DNA of 64,000 nt from an uncultured Prevotella sp. (GCA_905234265.1 CAJOHJ010000002.1:1-64000); one strand, 5' to 3'. Counted from the first letter of the stretch, positions 52,288 through 61,155 are shown. The notes: generated by a model not told the origin, from the sequence alone. Made by a program: numbers and translations.

Positions 52288-52420
52288 CCTCTCTATTGGT
52301 TACCGCCAAGTGACCATGCAATGTAAACAAGCAAGAACAGTTCACGCCTATATACGGACGTGAACCTCCCTGTCTGCTTGTTCTCACATTGCGAATATTT
52401 TGGCGGTATTCTTAGAGAGG
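52288..52420. ncRNA. Candidate structured RNA (long interrupted hairpin)
   Basis: A 133-nt imperfect hairpin with five stacked stems: CCTCTCTA/TAGAGAGG, TACCGCCAA/TTGGCGGTA, GCAATGT/ACATTGC, AACAAGCA/TGCTTGTT and TTCACG/CGTGAA, separated by small internal loops. The strand is not known. The shape recalls 6S RNA, whose Bacteroidetes form has a long interrupted hairpin, but a leader of the BspA-like gene is also possible. It lies in a 396-bp gap (52233-52628) with no gene visible; the rest of the gap holds a weaker imperfect hairpin. No clear promoter is seen on either strand. Confidence 0.4.
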
Positions 52421-52628
52421 GAGAACAAGAGCCGGAAGCTCAAGTTATCTAAAAAAGACTGCGAATGGGGATGAGACGCACAATTCCTTTGTTGTTAATA
52501 AATTGAATGTCTTAAATCCCTCTTGGGAGTGTCTTACTGCTGTTCGGACGTATCTCCCCTTCAATGTCTGTACTGTCTGTTTCTTGCTTGCTGATGATTT
52601 AGTTACACATTAAACTTTATATTGTTTA

Positions 52629-54191
52629 TCACTCAATGATGCATTCGTGCTTCTTTGACTTTGAGTCGTAGTTGATGCCGACAAGAATGACTCTACCGCC
52701 GTACTCGGTGACTTTGCCCTTGTACTCCTTGTTGTGAATCTGCTCAATGGCGGCATTGGCCGAATGGTCTTTCTTCAACTCCAGCAGGATGGCAGGCTTG
52801 TCGCTATTCTTCCTCGGCATAAGCACCAGGTCGGCAAAGCCTTTACCCGTAGGCAGCTCGCGGTGGAAGATGTAGTCGTTCTTGGCATAGTAGAAAGCCA
52901 GACTCAGCACGCAAGCCAGCGAGTTCTCGTCGTTATAGCTCAGAATGCTGGTGTTCTCGTCGTGTGCAGCGTCGATGCCCTTTGCCACTGCATCTGCGTC
53001 ACCGTCGATGACGGCCTGGAGAAGCTGGTCTGACTGGTCGAGAGCTGCTGACACGACATCCCAGTGGATGCTCTTGACGGCATTCACCATTTCGCCAGCA
53101 ACCTCGTAGTTAGGAATATAGCACTCATTCCTAACGCGGTCGAAGGCAAGATAGCCCAAGTGTATCAGCACGGTGAACACGTCGCTCTTGCTCCTAATAA
53201 CAGACATGTCGTTCTGGAAGCCTGTGGTGTCAACCTTGCAGCGCCCACCTCCAAGCATCTTGATGACATCGTCCTTCAGTCCGTCATAGTTCATCTGGAT
53301 GTAGTGGGCTACGGTGTCGTAGGCAGCAGTGCTGGCCCAATAGCTGGTACACCAATCGCTGTTAATGGCCTGCATCACAGAGTTGGGGTTGAAAATGGAA
53401 GCCTCGCTTCCCAGTTGGTAGCCGTCATACCATTTCACGAACTCATCGAAGTCCATGTTATGCTTCTGGCAAAGAGCCTGCACTTCTGGCTTTGTGAAAC
53501 CGAAATAGCCAGCCAGCCGTCTGGGGTTCACCATCGAATACTCTGTGAAATTGTTCAGAGCCGACTGTGTCTTATACTTCTTGATGGGCAGTATGCCTGT
53601 TATGTAGACACCAGCAAAAACCCTAATGGCATTGCCGCTCTTGAACATCTGACGAAGCCAGTCCAGATAGGCATCCATAACCTTTGTTTCTGGCTCAAAC
53701 TCACGGCAGATGGCATCCCACTCGTCGATAATGAGGATAAACTGTTGCTTTTTGGCAGAAACAATACGAATAAGGCAGTCCATCAAGTCGTCATCTTCAC
53801 CTGCAATAATGTCGGGATAAGCTTCGAGGATGTCTTCTTTTATCTTGGCATCCATCTTTTTAATGATACTCTCGTCTTTATAGCGAGTCACAAAGTCACT
53901 TTGGTCAAGATAGATGACGGGATATTTGTTCAGATGCTTTTCAAACGACGGGTCATTGGCAATCTTAAGGTCGGCAAACAAATTGCGGGAGTCACACGAA
54001 TGGTCGTAGTAGGCACAAAGCATCTTGGCCGCCATGGACTTGCCGAAGCGACGGCAGCGCGAAACACAACTGAAGCGGTTTTCTGTGACAAGCGTTTCGT
54101 TGACAACTGCTATGAGCTGCGACTTGTCTACATATTCGCCGTTTCTTACGCTCTGAAATCCGGCATTGCCGGTGTTGATAAAAGCTCCCAT
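52629..54191 (-). CDS. AAA-ATPase-like / PD-(D/E)XK nuclease-family protein
   Basis: A 520-residue protein of the family common in Prevotella and Bacteroides that pairs an AAA-ATPase-like domain (PF09820 type) with a C-terminal PD-(D/E)XK domain. The N-terminal MGAFINTGNAGFQSVRNGEY and the P-loop SRCRRFGKSMAAKML are present. Asp-Glu-Leu-Lys of the nuclease fold is in FADLVLMPRKNSDKPAILLELKKDHS. The usual RPRRFGKS motif has Cys at its third position here. The start at 54191 is preferred over 54416, which has no credible N-terminal sequence. The role is unknown; such genes are often near mobile DNA. Confidence 0.82.
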   Translation of the reverse strand: MGAFINTGNAGFQSVRNGEYVDKSQLIAVVNETLVTENRFSCVSRCRRFGKSMAAKMLCAYYDHSCDSRNLFADLKIANDPSFEKHLNKYPVIYLDQSDFVTRYKDESIIKKMDAKIKEDILEAYPDIIAGEDDDLMDCLIRIVSAKKQQFILIIDEWDAICREFEPETKVMDAYLDWLRQMFKSGNAIRVFAGVYITGILPIKKYKTQSALNNFTEYSMVNPRRLAGYFGFTKPEVQALCQKHNMDFDEFVKWYDGYQLGSEASIFNPNSVMQAINSDWCTSYWASTAAYDTVAHYIQMNYDGLKDDVIKMLGGGRCKVDTTGFQNDMSVIRSKSDVFTVLIHLGYLAFDRVRNECYIPNYEVAGEMVNAVKSIHWDVVSAALDQSDQLLQAVIDGDADAVAKGIDAAHDENTSILSYNDENSLACVLSLAFYYAKNDYIFHRELPTGKGFADLVLMPRKNSDKPAILLELKKDHSANAAIEQIHNKEYKGKVTEYGGRVILVGINYDSKSKKHECIIE

Positions 54192-54300
54192 TCGTTCAAT
54201 ATCAGTGCAAAAATAGCGCAAAGAAAGCGAAATGCAAAATAAAAACAAAATTATTTTGCATTTCGCCAGAAGAAAAAGCCGGTTTAAAGAAAATGCCGGA

Positions 54301-56826
54301 TTAATATCCCATTCGCGAAGTGTCCACCTCTTTCTTTTTCTTCTCCTTGAAGTTGCCGATGCGGCAGATGGCGGTGAGGGAGTAGTCGGTGTATGGCATC
54401 CAGACGCACATGGCATAATCTTGGTTTGCCATTGTGGAGCGAGTGCTGATGTGGGCGTTCAGAATGTTATCGCCTTTGGCCACAAGGCTCCACTTGCCAT
54501 CCTTGGAAGTATAGCGGAGCGTGGCATTCAACCGAATCAGTGGGTCAATGTCGTAGACGCCCTGGATGGCTCTCGTCTGGAAGAATGGATTGAGGATGAA
54601 CTGAATGTTGTGCTTCTGGGAAAGTTTCGCTGCGGCCATACCGCCAAAGATACCAGCGAGACTGGTGCGGTCGATGGGCAGGTCGAAGAAGTTGGTCTTG
54701 TCGTGACGATACAGGGCTGTGGCCATTACGTTGCAGCTCAGCCAACTGCCGACGCTGAACTGTGCCGAGGCCTGCAGACCGAAGTAATTGGAATAGTCGA
54801 AATTGGTCTCCTTCATTATGACAGCCATGCGGTCGGAGGGCTGATAGGCCATTTGTACGAAATAGTCAGGCTCCAGCATGGCGAACGCAGTAAAAGTGTA
54901 TTTCCGATTGAGTTGCCACATCAGATTGATGTCGTATTTCGACATGGGCTTCAAGTCAGGATTGCCCCAAATCTCGCTGTAGGCCGATGCGTAATAGATA
55001 CTGCTCATAGTACTCCAGTAGCTGGGATAGACGGCCTCGCTGCTGAACGAGAGGTTGAGAATGTGCTTGGCATTGACGTTCCACATGAGGTTGAACTGCG
55101 GATAGATGCGCCACTCATTCCACTTGGTGGCGTGGTATTTTTCGGCAGTCACTGAGGCATCCAGGCTCAGCGACTGGCCAATCCGCTTGCTCAGTCCGAC
55201 GTAACCGTTCACGATACGCTCGTCGTAGTCCACGTGCGAAGTTGCGTCGGGCATGGGTTGGCGGTTTGCGTCGAGGGTGGTCTGATAGCTGTTGCTATTG
55301 GTGAACTGCGCCTTGACACCATAGTTCAGTTCCCAGCCTTTCTTAAGCGAGTGAGTCTGGTCGGCAGTAAAGAGCCATTTGCCTACTTTCTGGCGACTGT
55401 CAACATAGAGGTTCCGACGTATCTCGTTCAGATTGCCATCAAGGTTCTGCATACGAGGCTCCTGATAGTTGGTATAGGAAACACCGAGATGGAGACCGAA
55501 GGGTGTCGAATAGCTGGCGTCAACATTGTGCAGATATTCATGCTGACGGGAGTTCTGTATGGAGCTTGCCGTGCCTGTAGTGGTGTTGGTAGAGCACGTG
55601 GAGTTCCACTGGCCTGTGTAAATAAGGCTTAGGCGGTGGTCATTGCTGATGGCATAGTCCATGCCTACGTGGTATTCGTGGTCAATGCCGTCGCTGCGGT
55701 TTCGGGTCTTATCGCTGTAGGCAACGCGCCGGTCGCCCAGCGGATGGTTGGCCTCATGCTCCACCTGTCCGTAGACAGCGCCGTTGCCATAGGTGTAGGA
55801 TGCGTCCACGCCCAGCTTACCATGATTGTAGATGATGCTGCCACCAGTATAGCCCATGCCGTATTTATTTTGCTTCCACCCTCCCATCAGTTGTCCTGAG
55901 AGTTGGTTTGTGCCAGAGAAGTCTTTCGTAACAATGTTGATGGCCATGCCCCTCACGTGATATTTTGCAGGAGCCGACGGCATCACTTCGGCCCTGGCCA
56001 GCATGGCTGCTGGCATCTGGCGGAGTCGCTCCGCCACCTGTTCGGCCCTGAGCGTAGTAGGCTTGCCGTTGATGATGAGCGTTACGGACTGACCGGAAAA
56101 CATAATGCTGCCATTCATCTCGCTAACGCCGGGAATGCTTGTCAGCGCATCGTAGGCATTGTCGGCAGGCAGGATTTCTAATAACAGCGGCATGTTATAC
56201 GTCAGGCGCCCGTTCTCTGCCTTGACAATCATGCGCTCGCCTTTCACCTTTACACCGTTGAGTGTATATACTTCAGGTTGAAGGCGTATTGTGCCGATAT
56301 TCTCCGTAGTGCATTGTTTGTACACAGTCTTGTATCCGACATATGAGATACTGGCTAATACTGTGGGCTGTTCGTATGGAATGGCGAAGTATCCGCTTTC
56401 GTTCGACACGCCACCACTGAGCAGCATGGAGTCTGCGGGATTGAGGATGGCAACATTAGCGTATGCCACGGGCTGACCCTGTTCGTCAACGATGGTTCCC
56501 GTCAAGTGGCGGTCGGTCTTATGGATACACTCCACGAAGATTTTCTTTTCCTCCGGGTTGCTCGTGTCAACAATCATGCGGATTGGATAGAAGCCTATCA
56601 TTTGCTGGATAGCATCTGGCAGCGTCTTGTGACGAACAGTCGTTGTAATGCGGAAGTCCTCCAGTTCATCGTAAAGGAAATATATGGTATAGCTGCCAGA
56701 CTGCTGGCTAAGTTCGCGAAGAGCATCTGAGAACGATACGTCATCATAAGTGCGCGTAATACGCTGGGCTTGCAGACCGATGGCCAGTAGACAAGCGGTG
56801 AGGATAATCAAAAAACGTCTCATCAT
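54301..56826 (-). CDS. TonB-dependent outer-membrane receptor with STN domain
   Basis: An 841-residue outer-membrane transporter. After signal peptide MMRRFLIILTACLLAIGLQA come an STN signalling domain (DALRELSQQSGSYTIYFLYD), a carboxypeptidase-regulatory-like beta-sandwich (GTIVDEQGQPVAYANVAIL), a plug and a barrel of OMP_b-brl type. The STN domain lets the receptor signal to the FecR-like anti-sigma factor encoded 3 bp upstream. No SusD partner is adjacent, and the ligand is unknown. Confidence 0.87.
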   Translation of the reverse strand: MMRRFLIILTACLLAIGLQAQRITRTYDDVSFSDALRELSQQSGSYTIYFLYDELEDFRITTTVRHKTLPDAIQQMIGFYPIRMIVDTSNPEEKKIFVECIHKTDRHLTGTIVDEQGQPVAYANVAILNPADSMLLSGGVSNESGYFAIPYEQPTVLASISYVGYKTVYKQCTTENIGTIRLQPEVYTLNGVKVKGERMIVKAENGRLTYNMPLLLEILPADNAYDALTSIPGVSEMNGSIMFSGQSVTLIINGKPTTLRAEQVAERLRQMPAAMLARAEVMPSAPAKYHVRGMAINIVTKDFSGTNQLSGQLMGGWKQNKYGMGYTGGSIIYNHGKLGVDASYTYGNGAVYGQVEHEANHPLGDRRVAYSDKTRNRSDGIDHEYHVGMDYAISNDHRLSLIYTGQWNSTCSTNTTTGTASSIQNSRQHEYLHNVDASYSTPFGLHLGVSYTNYQEPRMQNLDGNLNEIRRNLYVDSRQKVGKWLFTADQTHSLKKGWELNYGVKAQFTNSNSYQTTLDANRQPMPDATSHVDYDERIVNGYVGLSKRIGQSLSLDASVTAEKYHATKWNEWRIYPQFNLMWNVNAKHILNLSFSSEAVYPSYWSTMSSIYYASAYSEIWGNPDLKPMSKYDINLMWQLNRKYTFTAFAMLEPDYFVQMAYQPSDRMAVIMKETNFDYSNYFGLQASAQFSVGSWLSCNVMATALYRHDKTNFFDLPIDRTSLAGIFGGMAAAKLSQKHNIQFILNPFFQTRAIQGVYDIDPLIRLNATLRYTSKDGKWSLVAKGDNILNAHISTRSTMANQDYAMCVWMPYTDYSLTAICRIGNFKEKKKKEVDTSRMGY

Positions 56827-56829
56827 CGT

Positions 56830-57471
56830 TTACTCCACAATTAGTTGATTATCCTTTAGAGTTGCGTGCAGATGCTCAAAACGATTGAGGTCATTGGCAA
56901 CGTTCGCTATATCCTGCACAGGATTCCAAACAAAATGGAAACGAAGACTGCGGACTGCTTCGTTAGCAAACGTGACCTCGACATTGTAATGAGCGGCTAT
57001 TTCTGGCAGCATCTTCTCCAACGGGATGTTGTCGTAGATGACAGGTTGCACAGTGGTGGTATCACTTGCAAGCGTATCGGCTGGGGCTGTTGTGATGGGG
57101 CTTGTCGCACTTTCCGTAACTTCAGCTTTTGGAACCTCTGTTTTCTGATACTGACGAACGATGTGGATGGCTGCAAAAGCAATGCCTGTAACAAGTAGTG
57201 CACTTATGAAAGAGGCTGCTATCTTTAGCCAGCCAAAGTCATGCTGTTTAGGCTGAAGTTTCTGGTTGAGCCTCTGCCAAGCGGCATCTACATCGACAGG
57301 CTTCTGGTGCTGACGATGGCGACTGCTACGCTTGGTTTCTACCAAGAGGCGGTAGGTCTCGCGAGTATCTTCATCATGATTGATGATGTCTTGGATTTCC
57401 TGCTCGGTGTATGCATCGGGATTGTCGAGCATTTCCAGTAGCTGGCGGATGTTTTCGTCGGTCGTTTCCAT
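56830..57471 (-). CDS. FecR-like anti-sigma factor (DUF4974)
   Basis: A 213-residue inner-membrane protein. A cytoplasmic N-terminus of about 85 residues contains DVDAAWQRLNQKL, a single transmembrane segment (AASFISALLVTGIAFAAIHI, about 87-106) follows, and the periplasmic part carries the DUF4974 fold (IPLEKMLPEIAAHYNVEVTF). The central FecR domain present in larger homologues is missing. It lies between the sigma factor and the receptor and would relay the signal from one to the other. Confidence 0.82.
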   Translation of the reverse strand: METTDENIRQLLEMLDNPDAYTEQEIQDIINHDEDTRETYRLLVETKRSSRHRQHQKPVDVDAAWQRLNQKLQPKQHDFGWLKIAASFISALLVTGIAFAAIHIVRQYQKTEVPKAEVTESATSPITTAPADTLASDTTTVQPVIYDNIPLEKMLPEIAAHYNVEVTFANEAVRSLRFHFVWNPVQDIANVANDLNRFEHLHATLKDNQLIVE

Positions 57472-57483
57472 TGTTGTTGTCTT

Positions 57484-57966
57484 TTAATGTTTGTCGAAGT
57501 GATGTCTGATTTGCTGAATGCTTTGTGTGAGATACTTATAGGCGGTGTTCGGGTTCAGACCGAGCCGACGGGCAATCTCGCCCACGGTCAGATCTTCGTC
57601 GAAACGAAAATGGAAGATGCTGCGGTGCGGTTCTTCAAGTTGCTCATCCACGTAGGCAGCAATATCGTCGAGCCGTTCCAGCCGTTTGTCAACGGGTTGC
57701 AGGTCTGCTTCATCCTCAATGGGCATCAAGCCCTTTACCCTGTCGTGGAGTTGCATTTGTCGGATTCTGTTCAGACAGGCATTGCGCACGGCAGTCAGCA
57801 GATAGCGGTTATCTTTGGGCGGCATGTCACTGCGGGCCACGCGCAAAAAAATGTCCTGCACCACGTCCTCAGCCTCTTCGTCATTGCCCAGCAAGACACT
57901 GGCCAGATGAATCATCTCGCTGTAGTTCTGGCGGAAAAGCCTCTCAAGTATTCTTTGTTCAAGCAT
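57484..57966 (-). CDS. ECF-family RNA polymerase sigma factor
   Basis: A 160-residue sigma-70 of the extracytoplasmic-function group: sigma2 region YSEMIHLASVLLGNDEEAEDVVQDIFLRV and sigma4 region FHFRFDEDLTVGEIARRLGL followed by NTAYKYL. It would direct transcription of the downstream anti-sigma and TonB-receptor genes when the receptor is engaged. The gene starts the operon, with the FecR-like gene 12 bp downstream. Confidence 0.9.
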   Translation of the reverse strand: MLEQRILERLFRQNYSEMIHLASVLLGNDEEAEDVVQDIFLRVARSDMPPKDNRYLLTAVRNACLNRIRQMQLHDRVKGLMPIEDEADLQPVDKRLERLDDIAAYVDEQLEEPHRSIFHFRFDEDLTVGEIARRLGLNPNTAYKYLTQSIQQIRHHFDKH

Positions 57967-58093
57967 ATCAGTCTATTCATATTTGCGCCCTGTTTTTGAG
58001 GCACTTCTATATATAAGACACTTCAGACCCATTGTATTTTTACGGAAACGCCGACTTTTTTCACTTTTACTTCATTTTTCTTGTTTTACATTG

Positions 58094-58131
58094 CAAAGAT
58101 AGAGACTATGGAGACTATGGAAGACTATGGA
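58094..58131 (-). promoter_or_regulatory. Upstream region of the ECF operon with direct repeats
   Basis: TATCTTTG on the minus strand (58101-58094) is a -7 element lying about 130 bp before the sigma-factor ATG. Immediately upstream are three close copies of GAGACTATG at 58102-58131, which could be a regulator site. No -33 element is apparent. Confidence 0.35.
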
Positions 58132-58164
58132 AAAAGACTTAAAGTATTAAATATCCAAAAAAAC

Positions 58165-58196
58165 TTTGTCAGTGGATGTGGAAAACACTAATTTTG
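58165..58196 (+). promoter_or_regulatory. Promoter of rhaM
   Basis: TTTG (58165-58168), 20 bp, TAATTTTG (58189-58196), then a 33-bp leader to the ATG at 58230. Full consensus match, divergent from the ECF operon. Confidence 0.8.
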
Positions 58197-58229
58197 CTGA
58201 TTGCTTAGCAACCTAACAACACACGGAAC

Positions 58230-58547
58230 ATGAGACGATTTGCATTCAAGATGCACCTGAAACCAGGCTGCGAAAAGGAATACGAGCGCAGGCACGCCGC
58301 AATATGGCCTGAGCTGGTGAAAATGATTAAGGACGGCGGAGTCAGCAACTACAGCATCTTTTGGGACCGCGAGACTAACATCCTCTTCGGATACCAGGAA
58401 TGCGAGGGCGAAGGCTCGTCGCAGGACACTGACAACGTGGACCCTGTGACGCAGCGATGGTGGGACATGATGGCAGACATCATGGACGTCAACCCAGACA
58501 ACTCGCCAGTAACTACTCCGCTGCAAGAGGTCTTCCACCTCGACTGA
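58230..58547 (+). CDS. rhaM: L-rhamnose mutarotase
   Basis: Interconverts alpha- and beta-L-rhamnose so that isomerase can use it. The 105-residue sequence has the family N-terminus RRFAFKMHLKPGCEKEYERRHAAIWPEL, NYSIFWDRETNILFGYQE and a C-terminal PLQEVFHLD. At this length and composition it is a clear match. It stands in its own unit between divergent genes and next to an AraC regulator and an MFS transporter, consistent with rhamnose use. Confidence 0.95.
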   Translation: MRRFAFKMHLKPGCEKEYERRHAAIWPELVKMIKDGGVSNYSIFWDRETNILFGYQECEGEGSSQDTDNVDPVTQRWWDMMADIMDVNPDNSPVTTPLQEVFHLD

Positions 58548-58552
58548 TTTTT

Positions 58553-58636
58553 AAATGAAGAATGAAGAATTTGCTGCTGCCATTCATTGCTATTTGGGAC
58601 TCCAGTAGGAAATTCTTCATTCTTCATTCTTCATTT
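58553..58636. terminator. Bidirectional hairpin between rhaM and the AraC gene
   Basis: A 19-bp stem (58554-58572 with 58610-58628) made of repeated AATGAAGAATGAAG and its complement, followed by a T tract. The right arm also encodes the last residues and stop codon of the AraC-type regulator. Confidence 0.7.
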
Positions 58637-59519
58637 TTTTCCTGTACTCGCTGGGCGACATTCCCATGACTTTCGAGAAGAGGCGCGAGAAGTAGTAGCT
58701 GTCCTCGATGCCTACCTTGTGGCATATCTGGTTCACCTTCATGTCTGTCTGTTCAAGGTAGCGGCAGGCCGTCTCGACCTTCAGCAGGTTGAAGTAGTTC
58801 AGCGGACTGTGGCCGGTGGCGCTTCTGAAGACTGCTGAAAAATGCGACGCCGAATAGCCAGTGAACTGCGACAGCTCGGCAAGGGTTATGCGCTGTTCAA
58901 GGCGTTCGCGCATGTAGTGGATGGCATAGCCAACGACGTCGGCGTCGCCGCCAGCCTGTGCCTTCTGCTCCGCGTCGCGGAACTGGCGCACATAGCGTAT
59001 CGTGGCCAGATAGTGGTGGAAGAGCGACGACGTATAGCGCAGCCGCTCTATGTCGTAGCCGCCCTCCAAGGTAAGGAAAATCTCCTCGAAGATGTTGTTG
59101 CGGTCGCTGATGCGCGAGTTGACGGCTGGCGAGATGGTCTGCGGCTTCTGGGCGTCAGCGGCATAGACGTCGGCATGCTCACCGCCGAAGTGTACCCAGT
59201 AGATTGTCCATGGCTCTGCATCTGAGGAGCCGTAGCTGTGTGGCTTGCCGGCAGGCAGGATGAAGAACTGGTTCTGCTCCACAGCACAGCGTTCCCCACC
59301 GCCGATGCTAAACCATCCGCGCCCGTTGACACAGTAGATAAGCACATGCTGCCCGATGGGTGCCGTGCGCTCACGGTAGTGGTTGGTGGCGTGCGGATAG
59401 TAGCCAATGTCGGTAATGTAGAGACTGGACACCAGGGCATCTTCACGCTCCCTCTGTACAACCATCGGCGGCAGCACAAGAATGCGCTCGCCGCCAAAGC
59501 CTTCTTTCTGCTTCTTCAT
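58617..59519 (-). CDS. AraC-family transcriptional regulator with cupin domain
   Basis: A 300-residue regulator: an N-terminal cupin sugar-binding domain (LIYCVNGRGWFSIGGGERCA, FFILPAGKPHSYGSS) and the C-terminal AraC double HTH (ITLAELSQFTGYSASHFSAV, KVNQICHKVGIEDSYYFSRLF, MSPSEYRKK). It resembles sugar-responsive activators such as RhaS/RhaR-like proteins. The final MKNEE and stop are encoded by the terminator repeat. The start at 59519 follows a promoter 8 bp upstream. The adjacent rhaM and sugar transporter suggest it controls rhamnose or pectin-sugar genes. Confidence 0.87.
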   Translation of the reverse strand: MKKQKEGFGGERILVLPPMVVQREREDALVSSLYITDIGYYPHATNHYRERTAPIGQHVLIYCVNGRGWFSIGGGERCAVEQNQFFILPAGKPHSYGSSDAEPWTIYWVHFGGEHADVYAADAQKPQTISPAVNSRISDRNNIFEEIFLTLEGGYDIERLRYTSSLFHHYLATIRYVRQFRDAEQKAQAGGDADVVGYAIHYMRERLEQRITLAELSQFTGYSASHFSAVFRSATGHSPLNYFNLLKVETACRYLEQTDMKVNQICHKVGIEDSYYFSRLFSKVMGMSPSEYRKKMKNEE

Positions 59520-59526
59520 AACGGCA

Positions 59527-59559
59527 CAAAGATAGGCATATTTTCCTGCCGTCAGACAA
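59527..59559 (-). promoter_or_regulatory. Promoter of the AraC-type regulator
   Basis: On the minus strand TATCTTTG (59534-59527), with CTTG (59559-59556) 21 bp upstream as a partial -33 element. Only 7 bases separate the -7 element from the ATG at 59519, so the message would be leaderless. Confidence 0.5.
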
Positions 59560-59644
59560 GATCTTCTTGTTTTTTTACGTTTATTCGTAAAATAATCCAT
59601 CTTTTTAAGTCCTTTTGTCTATTAGCGCGTCTGTAGGGAAAGTG

Positions 59645-59652
59645 TAACTTTG
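59645..59652 (+). promoter_or_regulatory. -7 element of the MFS sugar transporter gene
   Basis: TAACTTTG, 41 bp before the ATG at 59694. The nearest TTTG is 27 bp upstream, further than usual, so a second factor may be required. Confidence 0.4.
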
Positions 59653-59693
59653 CAACGGAAAAAGAAAAAACAACTAAAAACCTGTATTTGAAT

Positions 59694-61040
59694 ATGAACA
59701 ACAACAGCAAATCATTCCTCTACTTCATCTGCTGCGTGTCGGCCATGGGCGGACTGCTCTTCGGCTACGACTGGGTGGTCATCGGCGGCGCAAAGCCGTT
59801 CTACGAACTGTTCTTCGGCATCAGCGACAGTCCGCTGATGCAGGGCGTGGCCATGACGACAGCCCTCGTGGGCTGCCTGGTGGGCGCCATGGTGGCAGGA
59901 GCTGCCGCCGACCGCTACGGACGCAAGCCGCTGCTGATGGTGTCGGCAGTACTGTTTACGGTGTCGGCAATAGCCACTGGACTGTTCAACGACTTCACCT
60001 TATTTAATATAGCACGCTTCATCGGCGGCGTGGGCATAGGCGTGGCGTCGGCACTGGCCCCAATGTACATTGCCGAGGTAAGCCCGGCAGACATCCGCGG
60101 CCGCATGGTGAGCCTGAACCAGATGACCATAGTGCTGGGCATACTGGCCGCACAGGTAGTGAACATGCTGCTGGCACGCGACACCAGCATTCCTGCCGAG
60201 CAGGAGTGGAACGTCAGCTGGGGATGGCGCTGGATGTTCTGGGCAGAGACCCTGCCGGCTGCGCTGTTCCTCGTAATGAGCTTCTTCATTCCCGAAAGCC
60301 CGGTGTTTCTGCAGATGAAAGCCCTCACAAGCCCTTCCCAAGGGAGGGATATAAAGTTACATAACGCTACGGAGAAATCAGCGGATTCTGGTAATCAGAC
60401 ATCCCCTCTTTGGGAGGGGCTTGGGGAGGCCAAATATCGCCGCGTCCTCATCCTCGGCATCGTCATTGCCGTCTTCCAGCAGTGGTGCGGCACCAACGTC
60501 ATCTTCAACTATGCACAGGAGATATTCGTCGGCGCAGGCTTCGACGTTGACGGCATGTTCATCAACATTGTCATCACCGGCATTGCCAACGTTGTGTTCA
60601 CCATCTTGGCCCTCTACACCATCGAGAAGTGGGGACGCCGCACGCTCATACTCTTGGGCGCTGGCGGACTGGGCATCATCTACCTTGTGCTTGGCACCTG
60701 CTATTTCCTCGGCATGACGGGCGTGCTGATGGTAGCCCTCGTGGTTGCCGCCATTTCAGTGTACGCCATGACGCTGGGACCTGTCACCTGGACGCTGCTG
60801 GCAGAGATATTCCCCAACCGCGTGCGCGGCATCGCCATGGCCACCTGCACCTTCGCCCTGTGGGTGGGCTGCTGCACGCTGACATTCTCGTTCCCCTCAA
60901 TGAATGCAGCCCTTGGCTCCAGTGGTACTTTCTGGACCTACTCGGCCATCTGCCTCTGCGCCTTTGTATTCTTGTTCCGCAACTGCCCGGAGACCAAGGG
61001 CAGGTCGCTGGAAGAACTGGAAAAGCAACTGGTGGGCTAA
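59694..61040 (+). CDS. MFS sugar:proton symporter (sugar porter family)
   Basis: A 448-residue inner-membrane sugar transporter with twelve predicted helices and the sugar-porter motifs GGLLFGYDWVVIGGAK (helix 1), GRKPLLM with preceding D-R-Y-G, RFIGGVGIGVASALAPMYIAEV, WRWMFWAETLPA, FIPESPVFL and the C-terminal CPETKGRSLEELEK. The ATG at 59694 is used rather than the TTG two codons upstream. A 94-bp repeat element inserts about 30 residues into the cytoplasmic loop after helix 6 without breaking the frame. The sugar is unknown; context favours rhamnose or a pectin sugar. Confidence 0.9.
   Translation: MNNNSKSFLYFICCVSAMGGLLFGYDWVVIGGAKPFYELFFGISDSPLMQGVAMTTALVGCLVGAMVAGAAADRYGRKPLLMVSAVLFTVSAIATGLFNDFTLFNIARFIGGVGIGVASALAPMYIAEVSPADIRGRMVSLNQMTIVLGILAAQVVNMLLARDTSIPAEQEWNVSWGWRWMFWAETLPAALFLVMSFFIPESPVFLQMKALTSPSQGRDIKLHNATEKSADSGNQTSPLWEGLGEAKYRRVLILGIVIAVFQQWCGTNVIFNYAQEIFVGAGFDVDGMFINIVITGIANVVFTILALYTIEKWGRRTLILLGAGGLGIIYLVLGTCYFLGMTGVLMVALVVAAISVYAMTLGPVTWTLLAEIFPNRVRGIAMATCTFALWVGCCTLTFSFPSMNAALGSSGTFWTYSAICLCAFVFLFRNCPETKGRSLEELEKQLVG
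60329..60422. mobile_element. MITE-like element in frame within the MFS gene
   Basis: A 94-bp segment bounded by 22-bp imperfect terminal inverted repeats (60329-60350 and 60401-60422, 18 of 22 positions pairing), starting AAGCCCTTCCCAAGGGAGGG. It encodes no transposase. It adds roughly the residues SPSQGRDIKLHNATEKSA and onward to GLGEA in the central cytoplasmic loop of the transporter, where insertions are likely tolerated. Confidence 0.6.
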
Positions 61041-61100
61041 GATTGAAATTTCACACGTTTTGTTTTTAGTTAGTAGAGTTAGTATTAGTTTTTTATTTTT

Positions 61101-61155
61101 TAGGTAAGAGACATCTGTATGGACTGTGCGTGAGCATAGTCCCACAGATGACCTA
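61101..61155 (+). terminator. Terminator downstream of the MFS gene
   Basis: A nested hairpin: TAGGT/ACCTA outside, CATCTGT/ACAGATG, then GGACT/AGTCC and TGC/GCA inside. It is flanked by a T-rich run on the left and AAAAAGAAAAG on the right, so it may work both ways. A C-rich simple tract follows at 61179-61200. Confidence 0.6.

Noticed and set aside
58101..58131. Third rhamnose-operon regulatory RNA or small gene
   Set aside because: The repeated GAGACTATG units give no open frame or stable hairpin; kept only as a possible regulator site.
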